Shown here: positions 30,010 through 38,902 of the stretch, piece after piece
Numbering within the stretch: the stretch's first letter is position 1
How the letters are laid out: each line of letters opens with the position of its first letter
Assembly: GCA_022766245.1 (NCBI GenBank)
Contig: JALEPL010000018.1
Span: 44,491-108,490, forward strand
Source of the DNA: Lachnospiraceae bacterium
Lineage (GTDB): Bacteria > Bacillota > Clostridia > Lachnospirales > Lachnospiraceae
Reading direction: 5' to 3'
Length of the DNA: 64,000 nt
Translations under genes and position numbers: made by a program
Notes under the pieces: model-generated
Seen by the model: only the letters and a program-made list of their open reading frames with translations
The model's database searches: none
What the model was told of the DNA's origin: nothing

Positions 30010-30450
30010 ATGTTAATGCCTAGTATTTTTGGAGAGAACCTTTTGGATGACTTTTTTGGGATGCCCAGTTTCCCGAAGTTTACGGGATACAGCACCAATA
30101 GCACCAACAACATTATGCACACCGATGTAAAGGAGACGGACAGCGGCTATGAGGTCGCCATGAATCTTCCGGGATTTAAGAAGGAAGATGTGCAGGCTGA
30201 GCTGAAAGATGGTTATCTGACCATTCACGCCACCACCAATACATCCAATGATGCAAAGGATGATGACGGAAAATATATCCGGAGAGAGCGTTACAGTGGA
30301 TCCTGCAGCAGAAGCTTCTATGTGGGAGAAGACATTACCCAAGAGGATATCAAGGCAAAATTTGAGGATGGCGTGCTAAAAATCGCTGTTCCCAAGAAGG
30401 AAGCGAAACCGGCAGTAGAAGATAAGAAATATATCGCTATTGAGGGATAA
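30010..30450 (+). CDS. Small heat-shock protein, Hsp20 family
   Basis: This 146-aa ATP-independent chaperone holds unfolding proteins. The alpha-crystallin domain runs from HTDVKETDSGYEVAMNLPGF to FEDGVLKIAVPKKE, with a short N-terminal arm (MPSIFGENLLDDFFG). The start follows AAAAAAGGAGG. It is controlled by a CIRCE element and stands alone, away from groE or dnaK, so it is a separate HrcA target. Confidence 0.94.
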   Translation: MLMPSIFGENLLDDFFGMPSFPKFTGYSTNSTNNIMHTDVKETDSGYEVAMNLPGFKKEDVQAELKDGYLTIHATTNTSNDAKDDDGKYIRRERYSGSCSRSFYVGEDITQEDIKAKFEDGVLKIAVPKKEAKPAVEDKKYIAIEG

Positions 30451-30477
30451 AGAAACACAAGCTCACACAGGTGAGAA

Positions 30478-30535
30478 AAGGGCCGCAGCTCCCATGATGA
30501 AAATCATGAGGGCGGCGGCCCTTCTGTTATTTTTT
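30478..30535. terminator. Terminator between hsp20 and the ABC exporter
   Basis: AAGGGCCGC pairs with GCGGCCCTT, with an inner hairpin CATGAT-GAAA-ATCATG, followed by TTATTTTTTG. It can serve both convergent units. Confidence 0.75.
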
Positions 30536-30536
30536 G

Positions 30537-31706
30537 TTATCCGTTTTTTTTCTGCTTTAACTGCTTATTTCCCACCAGATAGGCCACAAACAGCGCTATG
30601 GCGAACAGAAGCTGTATGCCAATGCACATCAGGTAGCTGTCCCGGGTAAACACTTCGTCGGAAATCCCGTAGATCAGGTTGTTGGCCCGGACATACCAGT
30701 AGACAGGCAGAAAACGTGCCACATTTAATACGCCTTGTGACAGGTAGCTCTGGCTGACAAAGACACCGCAGAGAAAACTCATGCCCAGTCCAAGGATGTT
30801 AGTGATCATGTTCAGCGCATTTCCACCGGGGGAAAACAGGCTGATAAACAGAGTCAGTGCAATGGTAACCAATAGGAATGCAAAGCTGTTTCCGATACAT
30901 AAAAGTCCTTTTTGCCCCAGAATCTCATCAGCACCGTAAATGAAAAATGCCACCAGAAGAAATAGAATCCACATGGAGATACTGTATACAATAGCTGCCA
31001 GTGATATCTGAATATTGCGTACCAGCATAGGTTGGGAGGAGCAGTTGATTCGGCGTTCCCTATCCTCCTGTCGGAAAACAATCAATACAGAGGTCATGCC
31101 CATCAGCAGGATGGTCAGGAGAAAATATGCCAGGTACTGAAAATAGTAGGAGGCAGAGGAAACCTCTTGGGAATCGGATGCTTCGTCGGCAACCACCGTC
31201 ACTTCAGGAAGATCCTGGATGGAATCTGAGGTTTTATCCAGTGCATCCTTTAGTTCAAAACCCCCGTTCAGATACAGGGAACAGGCAGTAAGATAAGCAT
31301 TCACCTGCTGATCGATATAGTATCCATCGGCACTTTGGTGACTCATACCTTCCTGCAGCAGATTCTCTGTTTCTCCCGCCAAAAGTTTCTCTTCAAAGCC
31401 TTCGGGGATGATCAGGGCATAGGAAATCATGCCATAATACAGGTTATCCTGGATTTGCTCCTCATTCGCATCAGAAAATTCTTCCACCGTGTGGATGCTT
31501 CCCAGATATTCCACTAAGGCTTCGCTGGCAGTGGAGTGATCTTCATCGATGACTGCCACATTCAGAGAGCTCATCTGAAAATTAGTAGCATCATCCATGG
31601 AAACATTGCTCATTACCACAATGAGAATCAGGTAGATGATGGCATAGACGGTAAGGGATGGTGCTTTCTTTTTTGCTATTTTAAAAAATGACTTAAAGGC
31701 TTGCAT
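30537..31706 (-). CDS. ABC-2 type exporter permease
   Basis: This 389-aa membrane protein has one N-terminal helix (about 17-35), an outside region of ~150 residues, and a cluster of five or six helices from about residue 185 to the end. That is the layout of ABC-2 drug, bacteriocin or lipid exporters. It overlaps the second permease gene by 14 bp. The two permeases probably form a heterodimer with the ATPase encoded upstream. Its substrate is unknown. Confidence 0.85.
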   Translation of the reverse strand: MQAFKSFFKIAKKKAPSLTVYAIIYLILIVVMSNVSMDDATNFQMSSLNVAVIDEDHSTASEALVEYLGSIHTVEEFSDANEEQIQDNLYYGMISYALIIPEGFEEKLLAGETENLLQEGMSHQSADGYYIDQQVNAYLTACSLYLNGGFELKDALDKTSDSIQDLPEVTVVADEASDSQEVSSASYYFQYLAYFLLTILLMGMTSVLIVFRQEDRERRINCSSQPMLVRNIQISLAAIVYSISMWILFLLVAFFIYGADEILGQKGLLCIGNSFAFLLVTIALTLFISLFSPGGNALNMITNILGLGMSFLCGVFVSQSYLSQGVLNVARFLPVYWYVRANNLIYGISDEVFTRDSYLMCIGIQLLFAIALFVAYLVGNKQLKQKKNG

Positions 31707-32835
31707 ATTTTTTCCTCCTTGTCAGTAAGAATCCTGCGAAGCAGAAAATAACGGAAAAAATCAACAAAGTAATGATATTTCCCATATAACGGTTTAGATC
31801 GTCGTAGGCAATCAGGGAATAGAAGCAGTCGGAAATCCGTGCGGCTGGATTGATCCGGTTGATGATGGGACAGTATTTCTCCACATACATCCGCATGTTG
31901 CCCACCATAAGTCCGCTTAAAAAGCAGCAAAACATGATAAAGGCAATGGTGACGGAAATTTTGGTGTTTTCCGACGCTCTGCCGATGGAGCCGACGCAAA
32001 ATCCCAGGGAGGTGCCAGCAGCGCAGCTGACAAAAATGGTCAGGATAGCCAGTGGCAGCCGGGTGGTCAGATCAATCTGCAGTACCAGCACAATATATGC
32101 ATAGCCAATCAGGTTGATCAGGAATCGGAAGATGATGCAGGAAAATAGTTCTCCTGCCATCAGCTTAAGCTTGTGGGTGGGGGATATATTTTTCCGGGCA
32201 CCCAGTGCAGACAGATTTCCCTGATTGTTGATGGCGATGTAGAGGCCGGACAATGCGGTATAGAGGCAGCTCATGGCAATCAGATTGTAAAAGTACTGAT
32301 CGTAAGAGTCTAAAATCTTACTGTTAAAGGAAATTACCGCAGTGTAGCCGGAGGTGTTTTCCATTGATGATATGGCATCTGCCACCAGCTCCGGGGAATT
32401 CATGGCGATTTCCGTAATGGCTGCCGCATTCAGGTTGAACTGATCCACCAGGCATTTCAAGGTGGACTGAGCGGTGGTATCGTCGGTGTTTGCGGCCACA
32501 CTTAAGGTTACATCCTCATCGGCGTAAATAATGCCGGTCACCTCTTTTTCATTCAGCAGAGCCAGTGCTTCCTCCTCATCACAGTAGGTGGGAATCAGAA
32601 TCTGATCATCTCCCTCCTCACCTAAAATATCCGCCAGTTCTTTGAATTCATCTGCTGCGTATCCGTCACCGCACACAATGGCCACGGGGATGGGATCAAA
32701 ACGCTCTGCATCCATCAGGGAACCGAAGGCTGCTTTAAACAGGCTGCCCAGCAGAATGGGAAACAGCAGAAGCCAGAACAGTTCCATGCGGTTCCGCAGT
32801 AGTTGTTTAAAAGAATATTGAAAAATTCTTAACAT
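31693..32835 (-). CDS. ABC-2 type exporter permease
   Basis: The 380-aa protein has the same topology as the neighbouring permease: helix about 15-36, outside region of ~150 residues, then helices to the C-terminus (LGFCVGSIGRASENTKISVT, FIMFCCFLSGLMVGNMRM). It starts after AGGAGG and precedes its partner. Together with the ATPase and a nearby two-component system this looks like a self-protection or stress-response exporter, which is an inference. Confidence 0.85.
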   Translation of the reverse strand: MLRIFQYSFKQLLRNRMELFWLLLFPILLGSLFKAAFGSLMDAERFDPIPVAIVCGDGYAADEFKELADILGEEGDDQILIPTYCDEEEALALLNEKEVTGIIYADEDVTLSVAANTDDTTAQSTLKCLVDQFNLNAAAITEIAMNSPELVADAISSMENTSGYTAVISFNSKILDSYDQYFYNLIAMSCLYTALSGLYIAINNQGNLSALGARKNISPTHKLKLMAGELFSCIIFRFLINLIGYAYIVLVLQIDLTTRLPLAILTIFVSCAAGTSLGFCVGSIGRASENTKISVTIAFIMFCCFLSGLMVGNMRMYVEKYCPIINRINPAARISDCFYSLIAYDDLNRYMGNIITLLIFSVIFCFAGFLLTRRKKYASL

Positions 32836-32862
32836 AGTTTCCTCCTCAATCGTGCCTGAAAA

Positions 32863-33804
32863 TTAATCTCTCAATTCTTTACCGGTAATCTCTAAGAACA
32901 CATCGTTTAAAGTGGGAAGTTCGGAATATACTCTGCCAAAGGACAGCTCCTTTTCTTTCAGATAATCCAAAACCCGCAGCAGGTTATGCTTGCCGCCGCT
33001 GCAATCAATGGTCAGGGTATGATCTTTGTAGTCCACGTTGTACACATGATCCAGATTCCGGATAGCTTGTAAATCTTCTGTGCAGATATCCTGCATTTCA
33101 ATGGAAATGGTTTCACTTTTCTTAATCATACGTTTCAACTCATCCTTGGTTCCGATGGCAAGATTTTTTCCTTTATCCATAATGGCAATGCGGGTACAGA
33201 TCTGTTCCACTTCCTCCATGTAGTGGGAGGTGTAGATTACGGTGGCTCCCTGGCGGTTCAGCTCCTGAATGCCCTCTAGAATTTTGTTACGGCTCTGAGG
33301 ATCCACAGCCACGGTGGGTTCGTCCAGGATGATCAGGGATGGCTTGTGGGCAATGCCGCAGGCGATGTTCAGTCTGCGCAGCAGTCCGCCGGAAAGTTTT
33401 TTGGGAAAAAATTTTGTGAATTCCTGCAGTCCTACAAAGTCGATGGCTTCCTGCACATATTTCTTTCGCAGGGCTTTATCGGATACATAGAGACCGCAGA
33501 AGTAATCGATATTTTCATAAACGGTAAGTTCGTCGAATACCGCTACGTTCTGCATGATCACACCAATCTTTGATTTGATGTCATAGCTGTCCGGACGCAT
33601 GGGCTGGCCAAAGAGCTGAATATCTCCTTTATCATAGCTCAAGAGAGACAGAAGACAGTTGATGGTGGTGGTTTTGCCGGAACCGTTGGGTCCCAGCAGA
33701 CCAAATACTTCTCCTTCCTGTATTTCCAGATTAAAATGATCCAACGCCACCAGTTCCTTGTAGCGTTTCACCAGATTTTCGATTTTAACAACGGGTGTTG
33801 ACAT
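32863..33804 (-). CDS. ABC exporter ATP-binding protein
   Basis: This ATPase of the ABC-2 exporter has Walker A GPNGSGKTT, signature LSGGLLRRLNIACG, Walker B LIILDEPTVAVDP and the switch His in YTSHYMEE. The extra C-terminal part of ~90 residues is typical of DrrA/CcmA-type ATPases. The start at 33804 follows AGGAGG; the ORF-track start 24 bp upstream lies before that site. It is the first gene of the exporter operon. Confidence 0.92.
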   Translation of the reverse strand: MSTPVVKIENLVKRYKELVALDHFNLEIQEGEVFGLLGPNGSGKTTTINCLLSLLSYDKGDIQLFGQPMRPDSYDIKSKIGVIMQNVAVFDELTVYENIDYFCGLYVSDKALRKKYVQEAIDFVGLQEFTKFFPKKLSGGLLRRLNIACGIAHKPSLIILDEPTVAVDPQSRNKILEGIQELNRQGATVIYTSHYMEEVEQICTRIAIMDKGKNLAIGTKDELKRMIKKSETISIEMQDICTEDLQAIRNLDHVYNVDYKDHTLTIDCSGGKHNLLRVLDYLKEKELSFGRVYSELPTLNDVFLEITGKELRD

Positions 33805-33881
33805 AGGGCTCCTCCTTTTTCTTATCATTGGTTGGTTTCATTCTATCAAAGGAAAAAGCTGGATTGAAGTGAATAACGTCA

Positions 33882-33908
33882 GGAAATGATATGACAAATG
33901 TCATTTCC
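33882..33908. promoter_or_regulatory. Palindrome between exporter operon and two-component system
   Basis: GGAAATGA and TCATTTCC enclose ATGACA-AA-TGTCAT. It lies in the divergent promoter region of the exporter and the sensor kinase, where a NarL/LuxR-type regulator would bind. A minus-strand -35-like TTGTCA overlaps it. The regulator assignment is inferred. Confidence 0.5.
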
Positions 33909-34021
33909 CACAGGATGAGGTTGGATTTTTTAGAGTTGATATAGTAATATGGAAGGGATGAAATAAGTGGAATCGTGGGAAATGGTGTCAAGTTTGCCAA
34001 GGATAAGGGGGCGGATCGAAA

Positions 34022-35104
34022 ATGGAGCGTTTGACGGATCAATTACTTTTATTTGCTTTGTGTGCTTTTCTGCTTGTGGGGCAGGATGATTATACATTGC
34101 CTGTATTGGTGGCGGTAGCCATGGTGGGTTTGTCCGGTCTGGCTCGTTATGTGGAAAAGCCTGCTAAAAAACTGATTCTATTTGTCCTTTATCTTCTGGT
34201 GGTTTTCATGGTGCCGGAGTTTATTTTGTTTTTTCCCATGGTGCTCTATGAGGTATTTCAGGAAAAGTTCTGGTGGGGGCTTGCGGCAGGCTGCCTGTTT
34301 GGAATGGAGTGGCAGAGGATGACTGTGATGCAGATGGCGCTGTGGCTATTCGGCTGCTTGTTGGCATTTTTCCTGAATAAAAGAACGGGAGAGGTGTTGT
34401 CCGGCCGGCACAAGCTGATTGTGCTGCGGGACAGTGACAAGGAACTGGAAAATCTCATGCGGGCGAAAAATCGGGAACTCATTGAAAAGCAGGATTATGA
34501 GATTCATGTGGCTACCTTGCAGGAGAGAAATCGTATTGCCAGGGAAATACATGATAACGTGGGACATATGCTGTCTCGCAGCATTCTTCAGATGGGAGCA
34601 TTGCAGACCATTTATCAGGAGGAACCGTTGCAGGGACAATTGGCCGGAATCAACGACACGCTGAATCAGGCTATGAACAATATCCGGGAGAGTATCCATG
34701 ATCTGCACAACGATTCCATTGACCTAAGACAGGCTATCGTGGATGCCACCAAGGATATGCATCCTCGGTATCAGGTGCATCTGGAGTATGATGTCCCCGG
34801 TGTGGTCCCCAGAAAAATTAAGTACTGTTTTATCGCCATTGTAAAGGAAGCGGTGGCAAATATTTTAAAGCACAGCAACGGAGACCAGGTGACCATCATC
34901 ATCCGGGAGCATCCGGCACTGTATCAGCTCTGTGTGGAGGATAATGGAAACAGTGCCGCAGGCAAGCCGGTGGACAGTCTGCAGGATGGTATTGGCCTAT
35001 ATAATATGCGGGAGCGTGTGGAGGCGTTGCAGGGAAGTATTAACATTGAAAATAAAAACGGATTTCGAATTTTTGTGACGATCGGAAGGAAGGCGGAAGC
35101 ATGA
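34022..35104 (+). CDS. DesK/NarX-type sensor histidine kinase
   Basis: The 360-aa kinase has about four membrane helices in residues 5-118 with very short loops, so it probably senses the membrane itself. A linker leads to the HisKA_3 domain, with His177 in RNRIAREIHDNVGHMLSRS, and an ATPase domain with KEAVANILKHSNG and DGIGLYNMRERV. The stop overlaps the response regulator start by 4 bp. The divergent ABC exporter is the likely target. Confidence 0.9.
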   Translation: MERLTDQLLLFALCAFLLVGQDDYTLPVLVAVAMVGLSGLARYVEKPAKKLILFVLYLLVVFMVPEFILFFPMVLYEVFQEKFWWGLAAGCLFGMEWQRMTVMQMALWLFGCLLAFFLNKRTGEVLSGRHKLIVLRDSDKELENLMRAKNRELIEKQDYEIHVATLQERNRIAREIHDNVGHMLSRSILQMGALQTIYQEEPLQGQLAGINDTLNQAMNNIRESIHDLHNDSIDLRQAIVDATKDMHPRYQVHLEYDVPGVVPRKIKYCFIAIVKEAVANILKHSNGDQVTIIIREHPALYQLCVEDNGNSAAGKPVDSLQDGIGLYNMRERVEALQGSINIENKNGFRIFVTIGRKAEA

Positions 35105-35724
35105 GAGTAATTGTGGTGGATGATGATCAGCTGGTTGCAATATCTTTAAAGACTATTCTGGAGGCGGCTGAGGATATGGAAGTGGTGGCCATGGGAAACG
35201 ACGGAAAGGAAGGTCTGGACCTGTATAAAACATATCAGCCGGATGTGCTTTTGATGGATATCCAGATGAAGACCATGAGTGGATTGGATGCGGCTAAGGA
35301 AATATTGTCCGAGTACCCTCAGGCGCGAATCCTGTTTCTGACTACTTTTTCCGATGATGAATATATTGTAAAAGCACTGAATCTGGGTGCTAAGGGATAT
35401 ATTCTGAAACAGGATTTTAAGGGGATTGTTCCGGCACTTCGTGCAGTTCATCAGGGACAGAGTGTATTTGGGGGAGAGATCATGGGGAAAATACCGGTGT
35501 TGATGCAGAGCCGGGAATCATTTGACTATGAGCAGTATGATATTGGGGAAAAGGAGCAGGAAATCATCGAGCAGGTGGCTTCCGGCAAGAGTAATAAGGA
35601 AATTGCAGAGAGTCTGTTTTTGAGCGAAGGCACGGTGCGTAATTACATCAGCACCATATTGGATAAGTTGTCACTGCGGGACCGGACCCAGCTGGCGGTA
35701 TTCTATTATAAAAATATTCGGTAG
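35101..35724 (+). CDS. NarL/LuxR-family response regulator
   Basis: This 207-aa regulator pairs with the kinase just upstream. The receiver has DDDQ, phospho-acceptor Asp53 in DVLLMDIQMKTMSG and Lys in AKGYILKQD. The C-terminal HTH has IIEQVASGKSNKEIAESLFL and SEGTVRNYISTILDKL. It probably binds the palindrome between its own operon and the exporter. Confidence 0.92.
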   Translation: MRVIVVDDDQLVAISLKTILEAAEDMEVVAMGNDGKEGLDLYKTYQPDVLLMDIQMKTMSGLDAAKEILSEYPQARILFLTTFSDDEYIVKALNLGAKGYILKQDFKGIVPALRAVHQGQSVFGGEIMGKIPVLMQSRESFDYEQYDIGEKEQEIIEQVASGKSNKEIAESLFLSEGTVRNYISTILDKLSLRDRTQLAVFYYKNIR

Positions 35725-35734
35725 AGGTAAATGT

Positions 35735-36514
35735 ATGATATTTGAAACACATGCGCATTATGATGATGAGAAGTTTGATGGAGACAGGGCGGCATTGCTT
35801 GCATCCCTTCCTGCGAAAGGAATTGAACGGGTGATCAATGTGGGGGCAGAGTATCAGGGCTGTCTGGACAGTGTGGAGCTGGCAGAAACCTATCACCATG
35901 TTTATGCAGCCATAGGGATTCACCCCAGCAATATTTCGGATCTGACGGAGGAGGTATTTGACTGGCTGTGGGAAAAGTCGGCCTGGGAGAAAACAGTGGC
36001 CATTGGAGAAATCGGCTTGGATTACTACTGGGATAAGGAACCGGCAGTGCAGCAGGCCCAGAGGGAAGCCTTTGTACGGCAGTTAAAGCTGGCGAAGGAA
36101 ACGGGGCTGCCGGTGATTATCCATTCCAGAGATGCGGCAGAGGACACTATGAGGTTAATGAAAGAACAGCATGCGGAGCAGATTCCCGGAGTGGTCCATT
36201 GCTATTCTTACTCGAAAGAGATGGCCAGGGAGTTTGTGAAAATGGGATACTATATTGGTGTGGGAGGTGTGGTGACCTTTAAGAATGCCAAGAAGCTGAA
36301 GGAAACGGTGGCGGATCTGGGATTGGAACATATCCTGCTGGAGACGGATTGCCCTTATATGGCACCGGAGCCGCATCGGGGTAGCCGCAACGATTCCACG
36401 AATATCCCCTATGTGGTACAGACAATCTCCCAGTTGACCGGGCAGGATCCGCAGACTGTGGAGGCGATAACATGGGAAAATGCCTGTCGGTTGTTTCCAA
36501 AGGTGAAATGCTAA
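35735..36514 (+). CDS. TatD family metal-dependent hydrolase/DNase
   Basis: This cytoplasmic enzyme belongs to the TatD family, whose members act as DNases or D-aminoacyl hydrolases. Metal ligands appear in ETHAHYDD, AIGEIGLDYYWD, VIIHSRDAAEDT, GVVHCYSY and LLETDCPYMAPEPHRG. Its 259 aa are normal. It follows the response regulator by 10 bp and may be cotranscribed with it. It is convergent with the DNA-repair pair, with 7 bp between. Confidence 0.9.
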   Translation: MIFETHAHYDDEKFDGDRAALLASLPAKGIERVINVGAEYQGCLDSVELAETYHHVYAAIGIHPSNISDLTEEVFDWLWEKSAWEKTVAIGEIGLDYYWDKEPAVQQAQREAFVRQLKLAKETGLPVIIHSRDAAEDTMRLMKEQHAEQIPGVVHCYSYSKEMAREFVKMGYYIGVGGVVTFKNAKKLKETVADLGLEHILLETDCPYMAPEPHRGSRNDSTNIPYVVQTISQLTGQDPQTVEAITWENACRLFPKVKC

Positions 36515-36521
36515 CAATTAG

Positions 36522-37310
36522 CTACCTGATCTGCTGTAGTTCCACCGTGTCTTTCCAGAATCTCTTGGGGATGTTCTGACTCTGCAGTTTCGGATTGCGC
36601 CGGGCTTCGATGGCGATGCTGTCAAAAAAGGTGCACCAGAGCCGTTGGAACTGTAGTTCTTCTGTGGAAACATCATCCATCATTTCCGGACGGATGCCTG
36701 AGGCATCCACCAGAATAAACGGAGCACCGGGAGTGTGCAGCACGGCGGTCTGATGCAGCTCATCGTAAATCAGAAAACGCTCCTGCGGCAGGCGGTCAGA
36801 AAAATGTTCGCCTAAAATGGGCAGCACATCATTCTTTGGATGTATGGTGGAAGCCAGGATGCCGTTTTTGAGCTGGCGAAAACGCAGAAATCCAAGTAGA
36901 TGGTGAGCCTCCCGGTCGGTGGAGCGGGCCAGCTCAAATACCCGTGCTACGTAGGGCTCTCCCAGAGCGGTTAGTACCTGGTGGCCATCGTGCATGGCAA
37001 ACCCTAGTAGAATTGTGCGGTAAATACAGTCTGCTTTATCCAGACGATGGCGTTTCTTGGTATCAGTTGCCATGATAGCCTGACAGATATCCTGATATAC
37101 CTCACGGCCGAAGCTGTTGCACACAGCACGGCTGATTTTTTGACTCTTTTCCGGGCTTGGAACGACCCGGATATACTCGCAGAATAGTTCGTAGGTCTGT
37201 GGTTCTTCTATGGTAAGCCGGAGATTTCGATGGCCGTATCTGCTGGCCCAGGCATCATACACACCGGTAAATATGCCTTCGATGGAATTTTCACAAATAA
37301 ATACGTACAT
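36522..37310 (-). CDS. TIGR03915-type DNA-repair-associated protein
   Basis: This 262-aa protein matches the TIGR03915/DUF4130 family, always seen beside the radical SAM protein of the next gene. The N-terminus YVFICENSIEGIFTGVYDAW and the segment LLGFLRFRQLKNGILASTIHPKND are characteristic. In other genomes this domain is fused to a uracil-DNA glycosylase, which supports a role in DNA repair, though no reaction is established. It lies 20 bp after the radical SAM gene. Confidence 0.85.
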   Translation of the reverse strand: MYVFICENSIEGIFTGVYDAWASRYGHRNLRLTIEEPQTYELFCEYIRVVPSPEKSQKISRAVCNSFGREVYQDICQAIMATDTKKRHRLDKADCIYRTILLGFAMHDGHQVLTALGEPYVARVFELARSTDREAHHLLGFLRFRQLKNGILASTIHPKNDVLPILGEHFSDRLPQERFLIYDELHQTAVLHTPGAPFILVDASGIRPEMMDDVSTEELQFQRLWCTFFDSIAIEARRNPKLQSQNIPKRFWKDTVELQQIR

Positions 37311-37329
37311 TTAAAACACCTCGTTTTTC

Positions 37330-38649
37330 TTATCCGGTGGATGCAAGTTTATAGTCGCTGGAAACATCGTCCCCGAAAAAGTTTAATTGTTGATAGGATA
37401 GTCCCTGTAATTCCCGTGGAACCTTTTGCTGTTCCATGAGCAGATTTTCGCAGATGTAGTCTGCGTCCAGCTTCGTGCGGTACATCATGCGGCCGGAGCA
37501 GGTGATGAAGTACAGTGCCCGCCGCAGGACCACTCCCATTTTCTTTAAATCAGAAAAGTCCAGACGGTTCATACGCCGGGCCTTTACGATCCGACTGGCG
37601 GACTTGTATCCGATACCGGGTACGCAAAGCAGAGTCTGGTAGGACGCACGATTGATCTCAATGGGGAATTCCTCCAGATGGCGTAGCGCCCAGTCGCATT
37701 TGGGATCCAGAAATAAGTTAAAATTCGGATTGTCCTCGCTGAGCAGTTCGGAGACCCGGAAGTGATAAAACCGCAGCAGCCAGTCTGCCTGATACAAGCG
37801 ATGCTCTCTGAGAAGCGGCGGCCCGGAGGGAAGCATGGGCAAACGGCTATCCTGGGTGGTATTTACAAAAGCAGAATAAAAGACACGCTTTAATTCAAAT
37901 TTATCATACAGGCTCTCTGCCACACTCATAATCTGGTAATCGTTCTCCGGTGTAGCACCGATAATCATCTGGGTACTTTGCCCTGCCGGTACAAAATTCG
38001 GTTCCTTGTGATATGGAATCAGTTCCTGTCGGTTCTGCTCAATGCCGTTTTGAATCATGCGCATGGGAGTCAGAATCGTGCGGCGGGATTTGTTCGGGGC
38101 CAAAGCACTCAGATATTTTCCGGTGGGAAGTTCCAGATTCACGCTCATACGGTCAGCCAGAAAACCGGTCTGCCGAATCAGCTCCGGATCTGCGCCGGGA
38201 ATCGCCTTCACATGGATGTAGCCATTGAAATGGTGGATGTGGCGCAGCTTGTAAAGGGTCTGATAGATCAAGTCCATGGTATAGGTGGGATTCACTAAGA
38301 TACCGGAGCTTAAGAACAGTCCCTCGATGTAATTGCGTCGGTAAAACTCCATGGTGAGGGTGCATACCTCATCCGGGGTGAAGGAAGCACGGCGCACATC
38401 CTTGTGACAGTTGTTCTGGCAGTAGGCGCACTGAAACACGCATTCATTGGTGAATAAAATCTTTAGAAGAGACACGCATCTGCCGTCTGCAGAAAACGTG
38501 TGGCAGATTCCGGGGGCAATGGAATTCCCCATGCCGATGCCGTTTCCTTTCCGGTCTACGCCGCTGGAGGTGCATGCCACATCGTACTTGGCAGCATCCG
38601 ATAAAATCTCTAATTTTTCCTGCAGTGACATATTCTGCTGAATGTACAT
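37330..38649 (-). CDS. Putative DNA modification/repair radical SAM protein (TIGR03916 type)
   Basis: This radical SAM enzyme carries its 4Fe-4S ligands in NECVFQCAYCQNNC. A C-terminal helix-hairpin-helix LLCVPGIGYKSASRIVKARR indicates nucleic-acid binding. With the TIGR03915 partner it forms a conserved pair predicted to repair or modify DNA. I place the start at the ATG at 38649; the ORF track begins one codon earlier at a TTG. Two LexA-like boxes flank its promoter, so it is probably induced by DNA damage. Confidence 0.88.
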   Translation of the reverse strand: MYIQQNMSLQEKLEILSDAAKYDVACTSSGVDRKGNGIGMGNSIAPGICHTFSADGRCVSLLKILFTNECVFQCAYCQNNCHKDVRRASFTPDEVCTLTMEFYRRNYIEGLFLSSGILVNPTYTMDLIYQTLYKLRHIHHFNGYIHVKAIPGADPELIRQTGFLADRMSVNLELPTGKYLSALAPNKSRRTILTPMRMIQNGIEQNRQELIPYHKEPNFVPAGQSTQMIIGATPENDYQIMSVAESLYDKFELKRVFYSAFVNTTQDSRLPMLPSGPPLLREHRLYQADWLLRFYHFRVSELLSEDNPNFNLFLDPKCDWALRHLEEFPIEINRASYQTLLCVPGIGYKSASRIVKARRMNRLDFSDLKKMGVVLRRALYFITCSGRMMYRTKLDADYICENLLMEQQKVPRELQGLSYQQLNFFGDDVSSDYKLASTG

Positions 38650-38683
38650 CAATCAGACCTTCCTTTCTGAATATAGTGATTAC

Positions 38684-38734
38684 GTATCTGTTCAGAGCCA
38701 ACCTCGAAAACTAACGTTTTCTCTGAACAGATAT
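38684..38734. repeat. Short palindrome built from the miniature-element ends
   Basis: GTATCTGTTCAGAG and CTCTGAACAGATAT are separated by 23 bp. The arms are the ends of the mobile-element family, but the interior is different and no 8-bp flanking repeat is seen. It could be a deletion derivative or a transcript hairpin. Confidence 0.45.
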
Positions 38735-38745
38735 CAAATTCGCTC

Positions 38746-38775
38746 TTGCCACAGGAAGACTCTCTCTGCTATGAT
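38746..38775 (+). promoter_or_regulatory. SigA-like promoter reading towards ksgA
   Basis: TTGCCA, an 18-bp spacer and TATGAT. Both LexA-like boxes lie downstream of it. Confidence 0.5.
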
Positions 38776-38802
38776 ACTTCTATAAAAAGTCGCAACTATT
38801 CA

Positions 38803-38814
38803 GAACACTTGTTC
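38803..38814. promoter_or_regulatory. LexA-like box 1
   Basis: GAAC-ACTT-GTTC fits the Gram-positive LexA/DinR pattern GAAC-N4-GTTC. It lies just downstream of the -10 box of the radical SAM gene, where bound repressor would block transcription. Confidence 0.65.
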
Positions 38815-38822
38815 TAATAAGA

Positions 38823-38851
38823 ATCATAGCACAGAAGTTTTATAAATACAA
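38823..38851 (-). promoter_or_regulatory. SigA promoter of the radical SAM DNA-repair operon
   Basis: The minus strand reads TTGTAT, a 17-bp spacer and TATGAT, with one LexA-like box just downstream and one just upstream of the -35. Confidence 0.65.
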
Positions 38852-38858
38852 GAAAAAT

Positions 38859-38872
38859 CGAACGAAAGTTCG
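38859..38872. promoter_or_regulatory. LexA-like box 2
   Basis: CGAAC-GAAA-GTTCG is a symmetrical LexA/DinR-type site between the radical SAM promoter and ksgA. It lies about 30 bp before the ksgA start. Confidence 0.7.
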
Positions 38873-38902
38873 TGAATTATAAATTTTGTAGAGGAAGACA
38901 GG

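Noticed and set aside
38791-38814. CAACTATTCAGAACACTTGTTCT as another element fragment
   Set aside because: Only about ten bases match the element end; the GAAC-N4-GTTC symmetry and position relative to the promoter fit a LexA box better.
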